The position numbers and the translations under genes are program-made. From Cellulomonas uda (lineage in GTDB: Bacteria > Actinomycetota > Actinomycetes > Actinomycetales > Cellulomonadaceae), in NCBI RefSeq assembly GCF_006538705.1, contig NZ_BJLP01000048.1:1-32921 (forward strand): DNA of 32,921 nt, given 5' to 3'. This document shows, one piece after another, positions 25,073 to 32,921 of this stretch; position 1 is the first letter of the stretch; every line of letters begins with the position of its first letter. A model generated the notes under the pieces. It made no database searches. It worked only from the letters and a program-made list of their open reading frames with translations, and had not been told where the DNA came from.

Positions 25073-25878
25073 TGCGCGCCGCGGTGGTGGCCGAGTACCG
25101 CAAGCTCGTCACGACGCGCCTGTGGTGGATCCTCCTGCTCACGATGGTCGTCTACATGGCGTTCATCGCCGGTGCGATGGGCTGGGTGCTGAGCCAGGGC
25201 CAGGCGACGAGCGGCACGGGCGACGAGGTCACGCTCTCGCCCCAGGAGGTCGTGCGCACGGTCTACACGATCGCCGTCTCGCTCGGGTACGTGTTCCCGC
25301 TCGTCGTCGGCGGCCTGTCGTACCCCTCCGAGGTGCGGCACAGCACGCTCACCCCGACCTACCTGTCCGAGCCGCGCCGCGGTGTGGTCCTCGGCGCGAA
25401 GCTCCTCTCGGGCGGCGCGCTGGGACTCGTGTACGGCCTGGCCGGCACGCTCGCGTGCGTCGCGGCGGGCGGTGGCGTGCTGGCGCTGCTCGGCGAGCCG
25501 ACGTTCCTCGGCGAGGCGAGCACGTGGCGCACCCTGGGCCTGTCGACGCTCGCGCTCGCGCTGTGGGCGCTGCTCGGCGTGGCGGTCGGGACGGTCGTCA
25601 CCAGCCAGGTCGCGGTGGTCGTCGGCGCGCTGGCGTTCACGCAGTTCGTCGAGCCGATCGCGCGCGTCGCGCTGGGCCAGACCTCGTGGGGCGGAGACGT
25701 CGCGGCGTACCTGCCGGGCGCTGCGGGCGAGGCGATCTCGGGCGGGTCATTCTACGCCTCGGCCGGCATGACCGGGGGCCTGCTCACGGCGTGGCAGGGG
25801 CTGCTCGTGATGCTCGCGTACGTCGCGGTCCTGTCGCTGGTCGGGCGCGCGACGACGCTGCGCCGCGACATCACCTGA
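25072..25878 (+). CDS. ABC-2 type exporter permease
   Basis: 268 aa, six predicted membrane segments: near residues 16-38 (LWWILLLTMVVYMAFIAGAMG), 65-85, 110-138, 150-185, and a C-terminal pair. There is no signal peptide and no large outer domain. The layout matches ABC-2 exporter permeases paired with BcrA/DrrA-like ATPases, and not the ten-helix BceB type with a large sensory loop. It is translationally coupled to the ATPase gene through a 1-nt overlap. A hairpin with a GTGA loop follows 33 nt after the stop. Confidence 0.9.
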   Translation: MRAAVVAEYRKLVTTRLWWILLLTMVVYMAFIAGAMGWVLSQGQATSGTGDEVTLSPQEVVRTVYTIAVSLGYVFPLVVGGLSYPSEVRHSTLTPTYLSEPRRGVVLGAKLLSGGALGLVYGLAGTLACVAAGGGVLALLGEPTFLGEASTWRTLGLSTLALALWALLGVAVGTVVTSQVAVVVGALAFTQFVEPIARVALGQTSWGGDVAAYLPGAAGEAISGGSFYASAGMTGGLLTAWQGLLVMLAYVAVLSLVGRATTLRRDIT

Positions 25879-25911
25879 CGGCGCGCGCGACGGCGGCCGG
25901 GTGCACATCGG

Positions 25912-25943
25912 ACGCCCGTCCACATCGTGAGATGAGCGGGCGT
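25912..25943 (+). terminator. Candidate terminator after the ABC permease
   Basis: ACGCCCG (25912-25918) pairs with CGGGCGT (25937-25943); inside, CATC and GATG pair around a GTGA tetraloop. The two-step stem is unlikely to be chance but lacks a T-run. Confidence 0.5.
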
Positions 25944-26252
25944 GGACGTGTCGCGGTTCACCCGGACGGACCACGGTCGGCGACGTGACCTGCAGCAGGC
26001 AGGTTCCTACCGGTGCGAGGGCCGTGCACGGCGCTCCTTCGCCTCCGGGAGGAGCGGCCTTGCCCTGCACGACGGCGCGCCATTGCCCGTCGTTGACCCG
26101 CACCCCGGGCCGCCGTCCGCGCGGGGTCCGACGAGGGCCCACGGCGGCGGGCCACCATCGGGCCGAAGGTCCCGGAACACGTAATGTTGTCATCGACAGA
26201 ACCGGCGTCGACGCGGTCCTGCGGGGCCGCAGCGGAAGTGGGCGATCCTCGC
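25944..26252 (+). other. Gap before kgd: probable promoter and leader, no gene seen
   Basis: About 310 nt without a convincing gene. TAATGT at 26182-26187 matches a -10 box; its -35 is poor. A GGAAC at 26174-26178 could belong to an ECF-sigma promoter but lacks a clear partner. The stretch 25990-26080 has short local inverted repeats only. The kgd frame is open back to an ATG at 26184, so that ATG is an alternative start. Confidence 0.4.
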
Positions 26253-29200
26253 GTGTCCCAGAAGGCGGAGCCTGACTCGATCCGTGCCGTATTCGGCGCG
26301 AACGAGTGGCTCGTGGACGAGCTGTACGAGCAGTACCTCCAGGACAAGAACGCGGTGGACCCCGCGTGGTGGGACTTCTTCGAGGGGTACAAGCCCGACG
26401 AGAGGTCGGACGACCGGGCGGCGAACGGGGTGACGAGCAACGGCGGGACCGCCGCCGCGGCACCGCCCGCCGACCGGACGCCCCAGCCGGCGGCACCGGC
26501 CCCCGCGGCCCCACCCGCCCAGTCGTCGGCACAGACGCCGGCACAGGCGTCGGCACAGCCGTCCGCGCAGGCCGCCGCGCAGGCGTCGGCACAGGTGGCC
26601 GCGCAGGCCGCGGCCCGTGCGGTCCCCGCGCAGGCCGCCACGGCGGACGGGGCCTCCCCCGTCGCGACCGCGCAGCCCGCGACCGCGCCGTACGCGTCGG
26701 TCGCGCAGAAGCCGTCGCGCGCCGAGGGCCCCGAGGCGACGGACGACGTGCAGAAGCTGCGCGGCCCCGCCGCGCGCGTCGTCACCAACATGGAGTCGTC
26801 GCTCGAGGTCCCGACCGCCACGTCGGTGCGCGCCGTCCCGGCCAAACTGATGGTCGACAACCGCATCGTCGTGAACAACCACCTGCAGCGCGGGCGCGGC
26901 GGCAAGATCTCGTTCACGCACCTCATCGGGTTCGCCCTCGTCGAGGCGCTCAAGGACATGCCGGCGATGAACGCGGCGTACACGCTCGTCGACGGCAAGC
27001 CCGGCGTCACGCAGCCCGCGCACGTCAACCTGGGTCTCGCGATCGACCTCGCCAAGCCGGACGGCACGCGCCAGCTCCTGGTGCCCTCGATCAAGAAGGC
27101 CGAGACCCTCGACTTCGCGCAGTTCTGGAGCGCGTACGAGGACGTCGTGCGGCGCGCCCGCGCGGGCAAGCTCACGGTCGACGACTTCGCGGGCACGACG
27201 ATCTCGCTCACCAACCCCGGCACCATCGGCACGGTCCACTCCGTGCCGCGCCTCATGCAGGGGCAGGGCGCCATCATCGGCGTCGGCGCGATGGAGTACC
27301 CGGCGGAGTTCCAGGGGACGTCCGACGACCGGCTCAACGCGCTCGGCGTCTCGCGCGTGCTCACGATCACCAGCACGTACGACCACCGCATCATCCAGGG
27401 CGCGCAGTCGGGCGACTTCCTGCGCATCCTGTCGCGCAAGCTCCTCGGCGAGGACGGCTTCTACGACCGCGTGTTCGCGGCGCTGCGGGTCCCCTACGAG
27501 CCCGTGCGCTGGGTGCGCGACACCCCGAGCGACCCGGACGCCGAGGCCGCCAAGCCCGCGCGCATCGCGGAGCTCATCCACGCGTACCGCTCCCGCGGCC
27601 ACCTCATGGCCGACACCGACCCGCTCGCCTACCGCCAGCGCAAGCACCCGGACCTGGACATCCAGAACCACGGGCTCACGCTGTGGGACCTGGACCGCAC
27701 GTTCCCCACGGGCGGCTTCACGGGCCGGTCGCGCGAGACGCTGCGCAACATCCTGGGGCTGCTGCGCGACTCGTACTGCCGCACCACGGGCGTCGAGTAC
27801 ATGCACCTGCAGGACCCGCGGCAGCGCCGCTGGCTGCAGGAGCGGCTCGAGTCGGGCTGGGCCCGCACGCCGCGCGAGGACCAGCTGCGCGTCCTGCGCC
27901 GCCTCAACGCGGCCGAGGCGTTCGAGACCTTCCTGCAGACGAAGTACGTGGGCCAGAAGCGGTTCTCGCTCGAGGGCGGCGAGTCGGTGATCCCGCTGCT
28001 CGACGCGATCCTGTCGCGCGCGGCCGACTCGGGCCTCGACGAGGTCGCGATCGGCATGGCGCACCGCGGCCGCCTCAACGTGCTCGCGAACATCGCCGGC
28101 AAGTCGTACGCGCAGATCTTCAGCGAGTTCGAGGGCAACCAGGACCCGAAGTCGGTGCAGGGCTCGGGCGACGTGAAGTACCACCTCGGCACCGAGGGCG
28201 TCTTCACGGCGGAGTCGGGTGCGACGACCAAGGTGTACCTCGCGGCGAACCCGTCGCACCTCGAGGCGGTCGACCCGGTGCTCGAGGGCATCGTGCGCGC
28301 CAAGCAGGACCGGATCGACCTCGGTGGCGACGGCTTCTCCGTGCTGCCGATCCTGGTCCACGGCGACGCGGCGTTCGCGGGTCAGGGCGTGGTGTTCGAG
28401 ACGCTCAACCTCGCGCAGCTGCGCGGGTACCGCACGGGCGGCACCATCCACGTCATCATCAACAACCAGGTCGGGTTCACCACCGGCCCGTCGTCGTCGC
28501 GCTCCTCGCAGTACGCGACCGACGTGGTCAAGGGCCTGCAGGTCCCGGTGTTCCACGTGAACGGCGACGACCCCGAGGCCGTGGTGCGTGCCGCGGAGCT
28601 CGCGTTCGAGTACCGCGAGCAGTTCGACCGCGACGTGGTGATCGACATGCTGTGCTACCGCCGCCGCGGGCACAACGAGGGCGACGACCCGTCGATGACG
28701 CAGCCGCTCATGTACAACCTCATCGAGGCGAAGCGCTCGGTGCGCAAGCTGTACACCGAGACGCTGGTGGCGCGCGGCGACATCACGATCGACGAGGCGG
28801 AGCAGGCCCTGCGCGACTACCAGTCGCAGCTCGAGCGCGTGTTCGCCGAGACGCGCGAGGACGGCTGGGCGGCCGCGGCGCCCACCGCCGAGGCCGTCGC
28901 CGGCCTCGAGCGTCCCGAGTCGCAGCTCGAGGACGCGGGCGTCATGGTCGGCTGGCAGACGGCCGTCCCGGCGTCGGTGCTCGAGCGGATCGGTCAGGCG
29001 CACGTGCGCCCGCCCGAGGGCTTCACCGTCCACCCCAAGCTCCAGCAGCTGCTCGAGAAGCGCGAGGCCATGTCGCGCGAGGGCGGGATCGACTGGGGCT
29101 TCGGCGAGATCCTCGCGTTCGGCTCGCTGCTCGTCGAGGGCACGCCCGTGCGCCTCGCGGGGCAGGACTCGCGCCGCGGCACGTTCGTGCAGCGGCACGC

Positions 29201-30110
29201 GGTGCTGCACGACCGTGAGACGGGTGCGGAGTGGACGCCGCTGCTGTACCTGTCGGGCGACCAGGCCAAGTTCTGGGTGTACGACTCGTCGCTCTCGGAG
29301 TACGCGTGCCTCGGCTTCGAGTACGGCTACTCGGTCGAGCGCCCCGACGCGCTCGTGCTGTGGGAGGCGCAGTTCGGCGACTTCGTGAACGGCGCGCAGA
29401 CCGTGATCGACGAGTTCATCTCGTCGGCCGAGCAGAAGTGGGCGCAGCGCTCGTCCGTCGTGCTGCTGCTCCCCCACGGCTACGAGGGCCAGGGACCGGA
29501 CCACTCGTCGGCGCGCATCGAGCGCTTCCTGCAGCTCGCGGCGCAGGAGAACATGGTCATCGCGCAACCGTCGACCCCCGCGTCGTACTTCCACCTGCTG
29601 CGCCGCCAGGCGTACGCACGGCCGCGCAAGCCGCTGGTGGTGTTCACGCCGAAGTCCATGCTCCGGCTGAAGTCGGCGTCCTCGCCGGTCGCGGACTTCA
29701 CGACCGGCACGTGGCGGCCCGCGATCCGCGACGAGCTCGCGGAGGCCAAGGCCGGGCAGGTCACGCGCGTCCTGCTGTGCTCGGGCAAGGTGTACTGGGA
29801 CCTGCTCGCGCACCGCGTGAAGTCCGGCGACGAGCAGACGGCGATCGTCCGCCTCGAGCAGCTCTACCCGCTCGACGAGGCGTCGATCTCCACGGCGCTC
29901 GCGCCGTTCGACGGCGCGGAGCTCGTGTGGGTGCAGGACGAGCCGCACAACCAGGGCCCGTGGCCGTACCTGTCGATGCACCTCCCGCAGCTGCTGGGCC
30001 GCCCGCTGCGTGCGGTGTCGCGGCCGGAGTCGGCGTCGCCGGCGACCGGCACCGCCAAGAAGCACCAGGCGCAGCAGGCGACGCTCGTCGAGGAGGCGTT
30101 CGCGCGCTGA
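26253..30110 (+). CDS. kgd: Multifunctional 2-oxoglutarate decarboxylase/dehydrogenase (Kgd, E1o with acyltransferase domain)
   Basis: 1285 aa from the GTG at 26253; an ATG 23 codons upstream is possible but adds residues unlike the family. Order: short N-terminal helix ([24 protein letters not shown]), an Ala/Gln/Pro linker of about 100 residues made of SAQ/AAQ repeats, a succinyltransferase-like domain ending in [15 protein letters not shown] (H378), then the thiamine-diphosphate E1 part ([13 protein letters not shown] near 600, [13 protein letters not shown] near 705, [10 protein letters not shown] near 768) and the transketolase-like C-terminus. It works in the TCA cycle, converting 2-oxoglutarate with the E2/E3 of the pyruvate complex. 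In actinobacteria it is inhibited by an unphosphorylated FHA protein (GarA/OdhI), not encoded here. No lipoyl domain is seen, as is normal. Confidence 0.96.
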   Translation: MSQKAEPDSIRAVFGANEWLVDELYEQYLQDKNAVDPAWWDFFEGYKPDERSDDRAANGVTSNGGTAAAAPPADRTPQPAAPAPAAPPAQSSAQTPAQASAQPSAQAAAQASAQVAAQAAARAVPAQAATADGASPVATAQPATAPYASVAQKPSRAEGPEATDDVQKLRGPAARVVTNMESSLEVPTATSVRAVPAKLMVDNRIVVNNHLQRGRGGKISFTHLIGFALVEALKDMPAMNAAYTLVDGKPGVTQPAHVNLGLAIDLAKPDGTRQLLVPSIKKAETLDFAQFWSAYEDVVRRARAGKLTVDDFAGTTISLTNPGTIGTVHSVPRLMQGQGAIIGVGAMEYPAEFQGTSDDRLNALGVSRVLTITSTYDHRIIQGAQSGDFLRILSRKLLGEDGFYDRVFAALRVPYEPVRWVRDTPSDPDAEAAKPARIAELIHAYRSRGHLMADTDPLAYRQRKHPDLDIQNHGLTLWDLDRTFPTGGFTGRSRETLRNILGLLRDSYCRTTGVEYMHLQDPRQRRWLQERLESGWARTPREDQLRVLRRLNAAEAFETFLQTKYVGQKRFSLEGGESVIPLLDAILSRAADSGLDEVAIGMAHRGRLNVLANIAGKSYAQIFSEFEGNQDPKSVQGSGDVKYHLGTEGVFTAESGATTKVYLAANPSHLEAVDPVLEGIVRAKQDRIDLGGDGFSVLPILVHGDAAFAGQGVVFETLNLAQLRGYRTGGTIHVIINNQVGFTTGPSSSRSSQYATDVVKGLQVPVFHVNGDDPEAVVRAAELAFEYREQFDRDVVIDMLCYRRRGHNEGDDPSMTQPLMYNLIEAKRSVRKLYTETLVARGDITIDEAEQALRDYQSQLERVFAETREDGWAAAAPTAEAVAGLERPESQLEDAGVMVGWQTAVPASVLERIGQAHVRPPEGFTVHPKLQQLLEKREAMSREGGIDWGFGEILAFGSLLVEGTPVRLAGQDSRRGTFVQRHAVLHDRETGAEWTPLLYLSGDQAKFWVYDSSLSEYACLGFEYGYSVERPDALVLWEAQFGDFVNGAQTVIDEFISSAEQKWAQRSSVVLLLPHGYEGQGPDHSSARIERFLQLAAQENMVIAQPSTPASYFHLLRRQAYARPRKPLVVFTPKSMLRLKSASSPVADFTTGTWRPAIRDELAEAKAGQVTRVLLCSGKVYWDLLAHRVKSGDEQTAIVRLEQLYPLDEASISTALAPFDGAELVWVQDEPHNQGPWPYLSMHLPQLLGRPLRAVSRPESASPATGTAKKHQAQQATLVEEAFAR

Positions 30111-30135
30111 GCCCGGCGCGAGCCGCGTCCACGGA

Positions 30136-30179
30136 CGACGAGAGCCCCGACCCTGCGTGCCGGGGCGGGGCTCTCGTCG
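30136..30179 (+). terminator. Terminator after kgd
   Basis: Perfect 14-nt arms at 30136-30149 and 30166-30179, with a 16-nt loop, start 25 nt after the kgd stop. No T-run, as usual in high-GC actinobacteria. Confidence 0.85.
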
Positions 30180-30201
30180 CGGTGGGTCAGGAGACGTCCT
30201 C

Positions 30202-30390
30202 GTGGCGCTCAGGTCGTGGTCGACGACGAGCCCGAACGCACCGCTGCTCCTGCTGGTGGCGCTGGCCGTCTGGACGGCGTTCCGCCTCGCGTTCCTGCTC
30301 CGCCGCGACGGCCTCGGCTCGCGGCGACCCCCGGCGTCCCGGACCTCCTGGTCGGACACCGCACACGGCCTGCCCAGCCACCCGTTCTGA
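30202..30390 (+). CDS. Small single-helix membrane protein, 62 aa
   Basis: The GTG at 30202 has AGGAGA 7 nt upstream. One membrane helix (NAPLLLLVALAVWTAFRLAFLL) is followed by a cytoplasmic-looking tail with RRDGLGSRRPPASRTSW and a terminal PSHPF. Short actinobacterial proteins with a helix and an RDGxGxRPPPxSH-like tail are recalled as common, but their function is unknown to me. It lies between kgd and the SGNH-like gene, which starts 112 nt later on the same strand. The clear ribosome binding site and conserved-looking tail argue that it is real. Confidence 0.7.
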   Translation: MALRSWSTTSPNAPLLLLVALAVWTAFRLAFLLRRDGLGSRRPPASRTSWSDTAHGLPSHPF

Positions 30391-30502
30391 CCCGGTTCGC
30401 CGCCGGGCGCTCCCCACGGGTCCGCGACTCGCCCGTCGTTCTCGCCGTGCCACGCCTCCCGCGCTGGGAGGATGAGCGCCGGCACGACGGACAGGAGGAC
30501 CC

Positions 30503-31096
30503 GTGGGAGAGCTACGGCTCGTGATGGTCGGCGACGAGCTCGTCGCGGGCGCCGGCGACCCCAAGGCGCTCGGCTGGGTCGGGCGCGTCGCCGCCCGCAC
30601 CCGTACGGACGACCGGCTCACGGTCCTGACGCTCGCCGTCCCGGGCGAGACGACGACCGAGCTCGGTCACCGCTGGGAGGACGAGGTCGCGCGCCGGCTC
30701 ACGCCCGACGTCGACACGCGCCTGGTCATCGGCCTCGGCCGCCACGACCTGGCCGCGGGCCTCTCGCTCGCCCGCAGCCGCCTCAACCTGGCCAACGTCC
30801 TGGACGTCGCCGAGCAGCGGCGGCTGCCCGCGTTCGTCGTCGGACCGCCGCCGGGCGCGGCTACGGACGGCGACCGGCTCGCGGAGCTGTCGGCCGCGTT
30901 CGGCGACGTCGCGACCCGCCGCCGGGTGCCCTACGTCGACACCTACGCGCCGCTGGCCGCGCACGAGCAGTGGCTCGCCGACCTGGCCTCCGGCGACGGG
31001 CTCCTGCCCGGGCAGGCCGGGTACGGGCTCATGGCCTGGCTCGTCCTGCACACGGGCTGGCACACCTGGCTCGGGCTCCCGGACGACGCGGCCTGA
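30503..31096 (+). CDS. SGNH/GDSL-fold protein lacking the catalytic residues
   Basis: 197 aa, GTG start with AGGAGG 4 nt upstream, no signal peptide. The layout follows SGNH hydrolases: block I VMVGDELVAGAGDPKALGW, block III VIGLGRHDLAAG, block V DGLLPGQAGYGLMA. In active enzymes these read GDS, GxND and DGxHPG; here the nucleophile Ser is Glu, the block III Asn is His, and the block V His is Leu. All three are changed, so it is probably not an esterase. The fold is otherwise well kept, suggesting a binding or scaffolding role. It may pair with the small membrane protein upstream. The family call is firm; the lack of activity is inference. Confidence 0.85.
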   Translation: MGELRLVMVGDELVAGAGDPKALGWVGRVAARTRTDDRLTVLTLAVPGETTTELGHRWEDEVARRLTPDVDTRLVIGLGRHDLAAGLSLARSRLNLANVLDVAEQRRLPAFVVGPPPGAATDGDRLAELSAAFGDVATRRRVPYVDTYAPLAAHEQWLADLASGDGLLPGQAGYGLMAWLVLHTGWHTWLGLPDDAA

Positions 31097-31130
31097 CGCG
31101 AGCACCGCGAGCGACAGCAGGAGCAGCGGT

Positions 31131-31147
31131 GCGGGCCGCCGGCCCGC
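31131..31147. terminator. Bidirectional terminator between the SGNH-like and PadR genes
   Basis: Perfect 7-nt arms GCGGGCC and GGCCCGC with a 3-nt loop, in the 69-nt gap between convergent stop codons. Confidence 0.55.
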
Positions 31148-31165
31148 GGGCAGCACGGCCGCACC

Positions 31166-31768
31166 TCACCGCAGGGTCGAGCGCACCGCGGCCAACGCGG
31201 TGTCGAGCACGGTCCGCAGCGTGTCGACCGTGAGCCGCTCGACCTGCCCCGCCGCGTCCGCGCGCCGCAGCTCGGCGCGCACCTCGTCCCGGAACCGCGA
31301 GAGGAGCTGCTCGGCCTCGACCCGGTGCACGTGCGACGACGCGTGCTGGTCGGCGTGCGGCGCCTGGCCCGCCTGGTCGCGCGCCTGCTGCGCCGCCGCG
31401 GCGAGGTCGGCCCGCAGGCCGTGCATCGTGCCGCGCACGTCCTCGCGGACCTGCGACGCGCGCTCGCGCACCGTCTCGGCGATGCCCTGCTCGAGGTCGG
31501 CCAGGTCCCCGCGCCGCGCCTGGAGCTCGGCATACCCGGCCTCCGTGAGCGCGTAGGTGCTCTTGCGCTCCTCGTCGTACCGGGTGACCAGCCCCTCCTC
31601 TTCGAGGCGGGCGAGACGCGGGTAGATCGTGCCCGCGCTCGGGCGGTACGTGCCCCCGAACCGGTCAGAGAGCGCCGTGATGAGCTCGTAGCCGTGCTTG
31701 GGCCCCGACTCGAGCAGCGAGAGCAGGTACAGGCGCAGCTGGCCGTGCGCGAACACCGGCGCCATCAT
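31166..31768 (-). CDS. PadR-family transcriptional regulator
   Basis: 200 aa from the ATG at 31768, which overlaps the stop of the upstream DUF4097 gene (ATGA); a second ATG follows at once. Residues 5-85 are a PadR winged helix (LYLLSLLESGPKHGYELITALSDRFGG, SAGTIYPRLARLEEEGLVTRYDEERKSTYALTEAG). The C-terminal 100 residues are helical and charged, with a His-rich patch (HADQHASSHVHRVEAEQLL), longer than the dimerisation helix of minimal PadR proteins. PadR regulators commonly repress their own operon until a stress or ligand releases them. The ATATCGCG palindrome at the operon promoter is the likely operator. Confidence 0.92.
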   Translation of the reverse strand: MMAPVFAHGQLRLYLLSLLESGPKHGYELITALSDRFGGTYRPSAGTIYPRLARLEEEGLVTRYDEERKSTYALTEAGYAELQARRGDLADLEQGIAETVRERASQVREDVRGTMHGLRADLAAAAQQARDQAGQAPHADQHASSHVHRVEAEQLLSRFRDEVRAELRRADAAGQVERLTVDTLRTVLDTALAAVRSTLR

Positions 31769-32574
31769 CGGGCCACCTCGCCGCGCAGCACCGTCACGTG
31801 GCCGCTCACCGTGCTCGCCGAGACGTAGCACGCGCCGTCGCCGGTCGCGAGGTCCACGCGGCGCTGCCCGGCGCTCGAGCCCTTGTGCTCCTCGCCGTCG
31901 ACGACGAGGCGGCCCGAGATCGAGTGCGCCTTGACGTGCAGGCCCTTGCCCTCCGGCAGCCGGACCGTGACGTCGCCCGAGACCGTCGTGGCGGTGACCG
32001 ACGACGAGCCCGTCGTCACGTCGAGCGACAGCGCGCCCGAGACCGTGTTGGCCTGGACGAGCGACAGCTCGCCGGACGCCGCGAGCTCACCCGAGACGGA
32101 GTTGAGCTTGATCGGCCCGCCGTGGTCGCGCACGACGACCTCGCCCGAGACGGTGTTGGCGGACAGGCGGCCGCGCGTGCCGTCGGTGACGAGCGAGCCG
32201 GAGACCGTCGAGACCGACGAGTCCTCGAGCACGCCCACGAGCAGGCCGTCGGCGCTGACCGTGCCGAGCTTCGTGGCGACCGACCGCGGGATCGCGATGT
32301 GCACGTCGGCACGGTCCTTGTCCCGGAAGTTGCGGAACTTCTCGAGGAAGCCGTCCCACCCGGTGAGCGTGAAGCTGTAGCCCAGACGCAGCTCGCCGTC
32401 GGCCAGCCCGATCTCGAGCGGGCGGCCGTCGACGGAGTGCACCTCGATGCGCGCGCCCGGCTCGTCGTGCGCGACGACGTCGACGCGTCCTCCGACGAGC
32501 TGCACCCGCAGCGACGTGACGTTCTCGACCTCGATGATCTGCGGGCCGGCGACGACCCAGGACTCGGTGGCCAT
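31765..32574 (-). CDS. DUF4097-type beta-strand repeat protein
   Basis: 269 aa, no signal peptide or membrane segment. The C-terminal two thirds is a string of short beta repeats, each centred on a VSG-like turn: STVSGSL, NTVSGEV, NSVSGEL, NTVSGAL, TTVSGDV, HSISGRL, STVSGHV, about 16-28 residues apart, as expected for the right-handed beta-helix-like DUF4097 fold. The N-terminal 90 residues form a separate beta domain. Start ATG with AGGAG 8 nt upstream. DUF4097 domains occur beside PadR regulators and in Lia-type envelope-stress modules; the molecular role is not known. It is the first gene of a two-gene operon with padR, directly behind the palindromic promoter. Confidence 0.88.
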   Translation of the reverse strand: MATESWVVAGPQIIEVENVTSLRVQLVGGRVDVVAHDEPGARIEVHSVDGRPLEIGLADGELRLGYSFTLTGWDGFLEKFRNFRDKDRADVHIAIPRSVATKLGTVSADGLLVGVLEDSSVSTVSGSLVTDGTRGRLSANTVSGEVVVRDHGGPIKLNSVSGELAASGELSLVQANTVSGALSLDVTTGSSSVTATTVSGDVTVRLPEGKGLHVKAHSISGRLVVDGEEHKGSSAGQRRVDLATGDGACYVSASTVSGHVTVLRGEVAR

Positions 32575-32589
32575 GAGAGCACTCCTCTT

Positions 32590-32653
32590 CGCGATATATC
32601 TTGTCGAACAATCACGCTATATCGCGTTGCAGGGACGGTCAAGACATATCGCG
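32590..32653 (-). promoter_or_regulatory. Promoter and ATATCGCG operator of the DUF4097-padR operon
   Basis: Minus-strand promoter: TTGACC (32642-32637), 17-bp spacer, TAGCGT (32619-32614). Around it lie CGCGATATA (32590-32598) and TATATCGCG (32618-32626), a perfect 9-bp inverted repeat with 19 bp between, plus a third ATATCGCG at 32646-32653. One copy overlaps the -10 box, one lies downstream of the start and one upstream of the -35. This is the layout of a repressor-controlled promoter; PadR is the natural candidate. Confidence 0.7.
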
Positions 32654-32690
32654 TCTCGTCGACCCTCGGCCTCGCACGGACACGGCGCCG

Positions 32691-32921
32691 TCATCGCAGC
32701 ATCACCGCGAGCGCCTCCCCTACGAGCGCGTCGTGCGTCTCGTGCAGCCCGAGCTTCACCAGTCCGCCGCGCGCCTCGAGCACGGCGAGCCCGTGCAGGA
32801 CCGCCCAGACGGTCCGCGCGAGGCTGGGCACGGACACCTCGCGCGACAGCGCGCCCGCGCGCTGCGCTGCGGCCACCGCCTCGACGAGCGGCTCGAACGT
32901 CGGCAGACCCGCGAGCGCGGG
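32691..32921 (-). CDS. C-terminal part of a TetR-family regulator
   Basis: 76 codons are visible; the gene runs off the right edge and its DNA-binding N-terminus is missing. LARTVWAVLHGLAVLEARGG resembles the WHG-type C-terminal ligand domain of TetR regulators (W-x-x-x-HG-LA). Its stop is 49 nt upstream of the -35 box of the DUF4097-padR operon, same strand. Ligand and targets cannot be inferred from the fragment. Confidence 0.75.
   Translation of the reverse strand, partial: PALAGLPTFEPLVEAVAAAQRAGALSREVSVPSLARTVWAVLHGLAVLEARGGLVKLGLHETHDALVGEALAVMLR

Noticed and set aside
25942..26184. 80-codon frame before kgd
   Set aside because: It has no ribosome binding site and no coherent composition, and it covers the predicted kgd promoter region.
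26190..30485. Minus-strand open frame of 1431 codons opposite kgd
   Set aside because: It is antisense to a certain gene, has Arg/Asp/Leu/Val-rich composition with no domain, and arises from the third-position GC of kgd.

Overview
ORGANISM. The window is very GC-rich, almost fully coding, and actinobacterial. Pointers to Actinomycetota are the fused 2-oxoglutarate decarboxylase/dehydrogenase (Kgd type), prfB near ftsE-ftsX, a minimal Tad pilus locus of the mycobacterial/Micrococcales kind, frequent GTG starts, and several genes whose -10 box lies 6-8 nt before the start codon (leaderless mRNA pattern). A member of Micrococcales such as Cellulomonas fits best; that is inference from gene content. 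No rRNA, tRNA, CRISPR array, insertion sequence or phage gene was seen. LAYOUT. (1) 1-1689, minus: start of an exported-protein candidate, ftsX, ftsE (divisome ABC complex that activates cell-wall hydrolases). (2) 1924-9403: a sugar-uptake island with lipoprotein ChvE, two-domain ATPase MmsA and permease MmsB, followed by a ROK repressor and an extra single-domain ATPase, with a divergent LacI-family regulator. The divergent region (8104-8404) holds two candidate operators and the chvE-mmsA gap holds strong hairpins. (3) 9405-11194: prfB (minus), then an unrecognised 161-aa protein (plus) with a good promoter. (4) 11340-16155, minus: tadA-tadB-tadC-flp-like-tadE-tadE-tadG-like, nearly all joined by 4-nt start/stop overlaps. 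(5) 16433-19134: aldose 1-epimerase, then convergent an M15 D,D-carboxypeptidase with a very long disordered N-terminal tail and a foldable 5' leader. (6) 19441-21851, minus: two CNNM/CorC-type (DUF21-CBS) membrane proteins. (7) 22132-25878, plus: response regulator, short-loop sensor kinase, ABC ATPase and ABC-2 permease, the last two behind their own leaderless promoter. (8) 26253-30110: kgd, closed by a strong hairpin. (9) 30202-32921: a 62-aa membrane protein, an SGNH-fold protein lacking its catalytic residues, a PadR/DUF4097 operon behind an ATATCGCG palindrome, and the C-terminal part of a TetR regulator. HOW IT FITS. In many actinobacteria prfB is directly followed by ftsE-ftsX; here 7.7 kb of sugar transport genes separates them, which suggests an insertion. 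Several units bear on the cell envelope (FtsEX, M15 peptidase, short-loop kinase with ABC exporter, DUF4097/PadR). I found no clear new multi-gene system. The best candidates for something undescribed are the 161-aa protein, the M15 leader RNA, the pseudo-SGNH protein with its small membrane neighbour, and the PadR/DUF4097 switch.
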